Below, in pieces: positions 5,909-6,326 of a stretch of 6,326 bases of DNA. The position numbers were made by a program, and so were the translations under genes. The notes under the pieces were generated by a model. The model worked only from the letters and a program-made list of their open reading frames with translations, had not been told where the DNA came from and did no database searches. Every line of letters starts with the position of its first letter. Position 1 is the first letter of the stretch. This stretch comes from an uncultured Eggerthellaceae bacterium (lineage in GTDB: Bacteria > Actinomycetota > Coriobacteriia > Coriobacteriales > Eggerthellaceae): contig CAKUDT010000090.1 in assembly GCA_934645125.1 (NCBI GenBank), forward strand, positions 1 through 6,326, in the 5' to 3' direction.

Positions 5909-5937
5909 GGGCGTATGATGTCGGTTTGATTACGCCC
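5909..5937. promoter_or_regulatory. Perfect 7-bp inverted repeat with 15-bp spacer upstream of the cluster
   Basis: GGGCGTA (5909-5915) is repeated inverted as TACGCCC (5931-5937). On the plus strand it is followed by TAGCTTTTG, on the minus strand by ATTGCAAGC, so neither direction gives a convincing terminator. It may be an operator or a remnant mRNA structure after the right-hand gene. Confidence 0.35.
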
Positions 5938-6037
5938 TAGCTTTTGAAAACCGGGGGGAAAGCCTGCTTCTGACGTGTGTTTACTGGTTGTATTTTGTTG
6001 CGTTGCGGATGCGATGATGCCAGCGCGACTCGCGCAG

Positions 6038-6326
6038 CTATGAGCAAAGGGCGCTTTGGACGCCGGTGAAGGCACAGGGCTCGTCGGTTGCAATGACAAG
6101 GTAGTTGTCGGCTCCCGAAAATTCCAGGTCAATGCAGGGTATTTCGTACACGAAGGCGAAATGTTCCGAGAGTGCGCGCATGGCGGCATCCACGATGTTG
6201 CTGTTTGCGCGTCGGCTTTCTTCGTGTTCCAGCGTGCTTTCAGTGCCGGTGTTGCCGGCCTTCTCGCACTCATCGAGCTCCTCGTGCTCTTCGCACTCGT
6301 CATCGACCACGGCGTTGAGCAGATAA
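6038..6326 (-). CDS. C-terminal part of an unrecognised protein; 5' end lies beyond the right edge
   Basis: The reading frame is open to the window edge and ends at a TAG at 6038-6040, giving about 95 residues. It enters as YLLNAVV, then has an acidic segment rich in Glu, Asp, Cys and His (DDECEEHEELDECEK, in which DECE occurs twice), a Ser/Thr/Glu linker, and a more ordered end: NIVDAAMRALSEHFAFVYEI, then IDLEFSGADNYLVIATDEPC. Codon use, with frequent G or C at third positions, supports real coding. A GTG at 6308-6310 could be read as a start, but no ribosome binding site is visible before it and the frame continues upstream, so a truncated gene is likelier. The opposite-strand and other-frame readings here are low-complexity shadows. 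No function can be assigned. It is separated from the acs/coo cluster by 274 bp and need not be related. Confidence 0.6.
   Translation of the reverse strand, partial: YLLNAVVDDECEEHEELDECEKAGNTGTESTLEHEESRRANSNIVDAAMRALSEHFAFVYEIPCIDLEFSGADNYLVIATDEPCAFTGVQSALCS

Larger units (their letters stand above)
5764..6037. other. Non-coding upstream region of the acs/coo cluster
   Basis: No gene is supported in these 274 bp. The region separates the partial gene at the right edge from the His-rich gene and is more AT-rich on the side nearest the cluster. It contains a candidate promoter (5799-5827), a short palindrome (5848-5860), an inverted repeat (5909-5937) and a small GC palindrome, GCGCGACTCGCGC at 6023-6035, two bases after the stop of the right-hand gene. 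That last palindrome has no following U-tract on the minus strand, so no clear terminator for the right-hand gene is visible. Confidence 0.6.

Noticed and set aside
5860..6303. Minus-strand open frame of 147 codons at the right side
   Set aside because: Low-complexity Ser/Thr/Pro/Ala composition typical of an off-frame reading. The alternative frame ending at 6038 has better codon use and protein-like composition.
1..6326. tRNA, rRNA, CRISPR array, insertion sequence or att site
   Set aside because: No cloverleaf, regular spaced repeats, transposase or terminal repeats were seen; the window is a coherent metabolic cluster.

Overview
The window is almost entirely one minus-strand gene cluster for the carbonyl branch of the Wood-Ljungdahl (reductive acetyl-CoA) pathway. 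In transcription order (right to left) it holds: the 3' end of an unrecognised acidic protein; a 274-bp regulatory gap; a His-rich small protein; a CooT-family nickel protein; an unrecognised 75-aa protein; the CooC nickel-insertion ATPase; the corrinoid iron-sulfur protein subunits AcsD and AcsC; the methyltetrahydrofolate methyltransferase AcsE; and the N-terminal 265 residues of acetyl-CoA synthase AcsB, which runs off the left edge.

The source is most likely a strictly anaerobic bacterium. AcsB carries the N-terminal domain that binds CO dehydrogenase in bacteria and is absent from the archaeal enzyme, the methyl donor system is the methyl-THF type, and most genes have clear Shine-Dalgarno sites. 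Moderately GC-rich composition, heavy Ala/Glu usage and a compact cluster would fit an anaerobic actinomycete (Eggerthellaceae-like) or a clostridial acetogen. That placement is a guess; no 16S or other marker is present.

Layout: 1-795 acsB (partial); 796-941 gap with a large nested inverted repeat; 942-1730 acsE; 1731-1869 gap with a GC-rich hairpin just before the acsE ribosome binding site; 1870-3198 acsC; 3209-4150 acsD, whose stop codon overlaps the acsC Shine-Dalgarno; 4218-5015 cooC; 5078-5305 unknown 75-aa protein; 5333-5524 cooT; 5527-5763 His-rich protein; 5764-6037 upstream region with a candidate promoter and inverted repeats; 6038-6326 partial unknown gene.

Working together: AcsE moves the methyl group of methyl-THF to the cobalt of AcsC/AcsD, which delivers it to the A-cluster of AcsB, where it joins CO and CoA. 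CooC, CooT and the His-rich protein look like a nickel acquisition and insertion module for the Ni sites of CO dehydrogenase and/or acetyl-CoA synthase. No CO dehydrogenase catalytic subunit is in view; it may lie left of the window or elsewhere. The most interesting parts are the nickel module, which resembles the cooCTJ set of Rhodospirillum rubrum but contains an extra unrecognised protein, the low-complexity N-terminal extension of AcsB, and the two strong intergenic hairpins flanking acsE.
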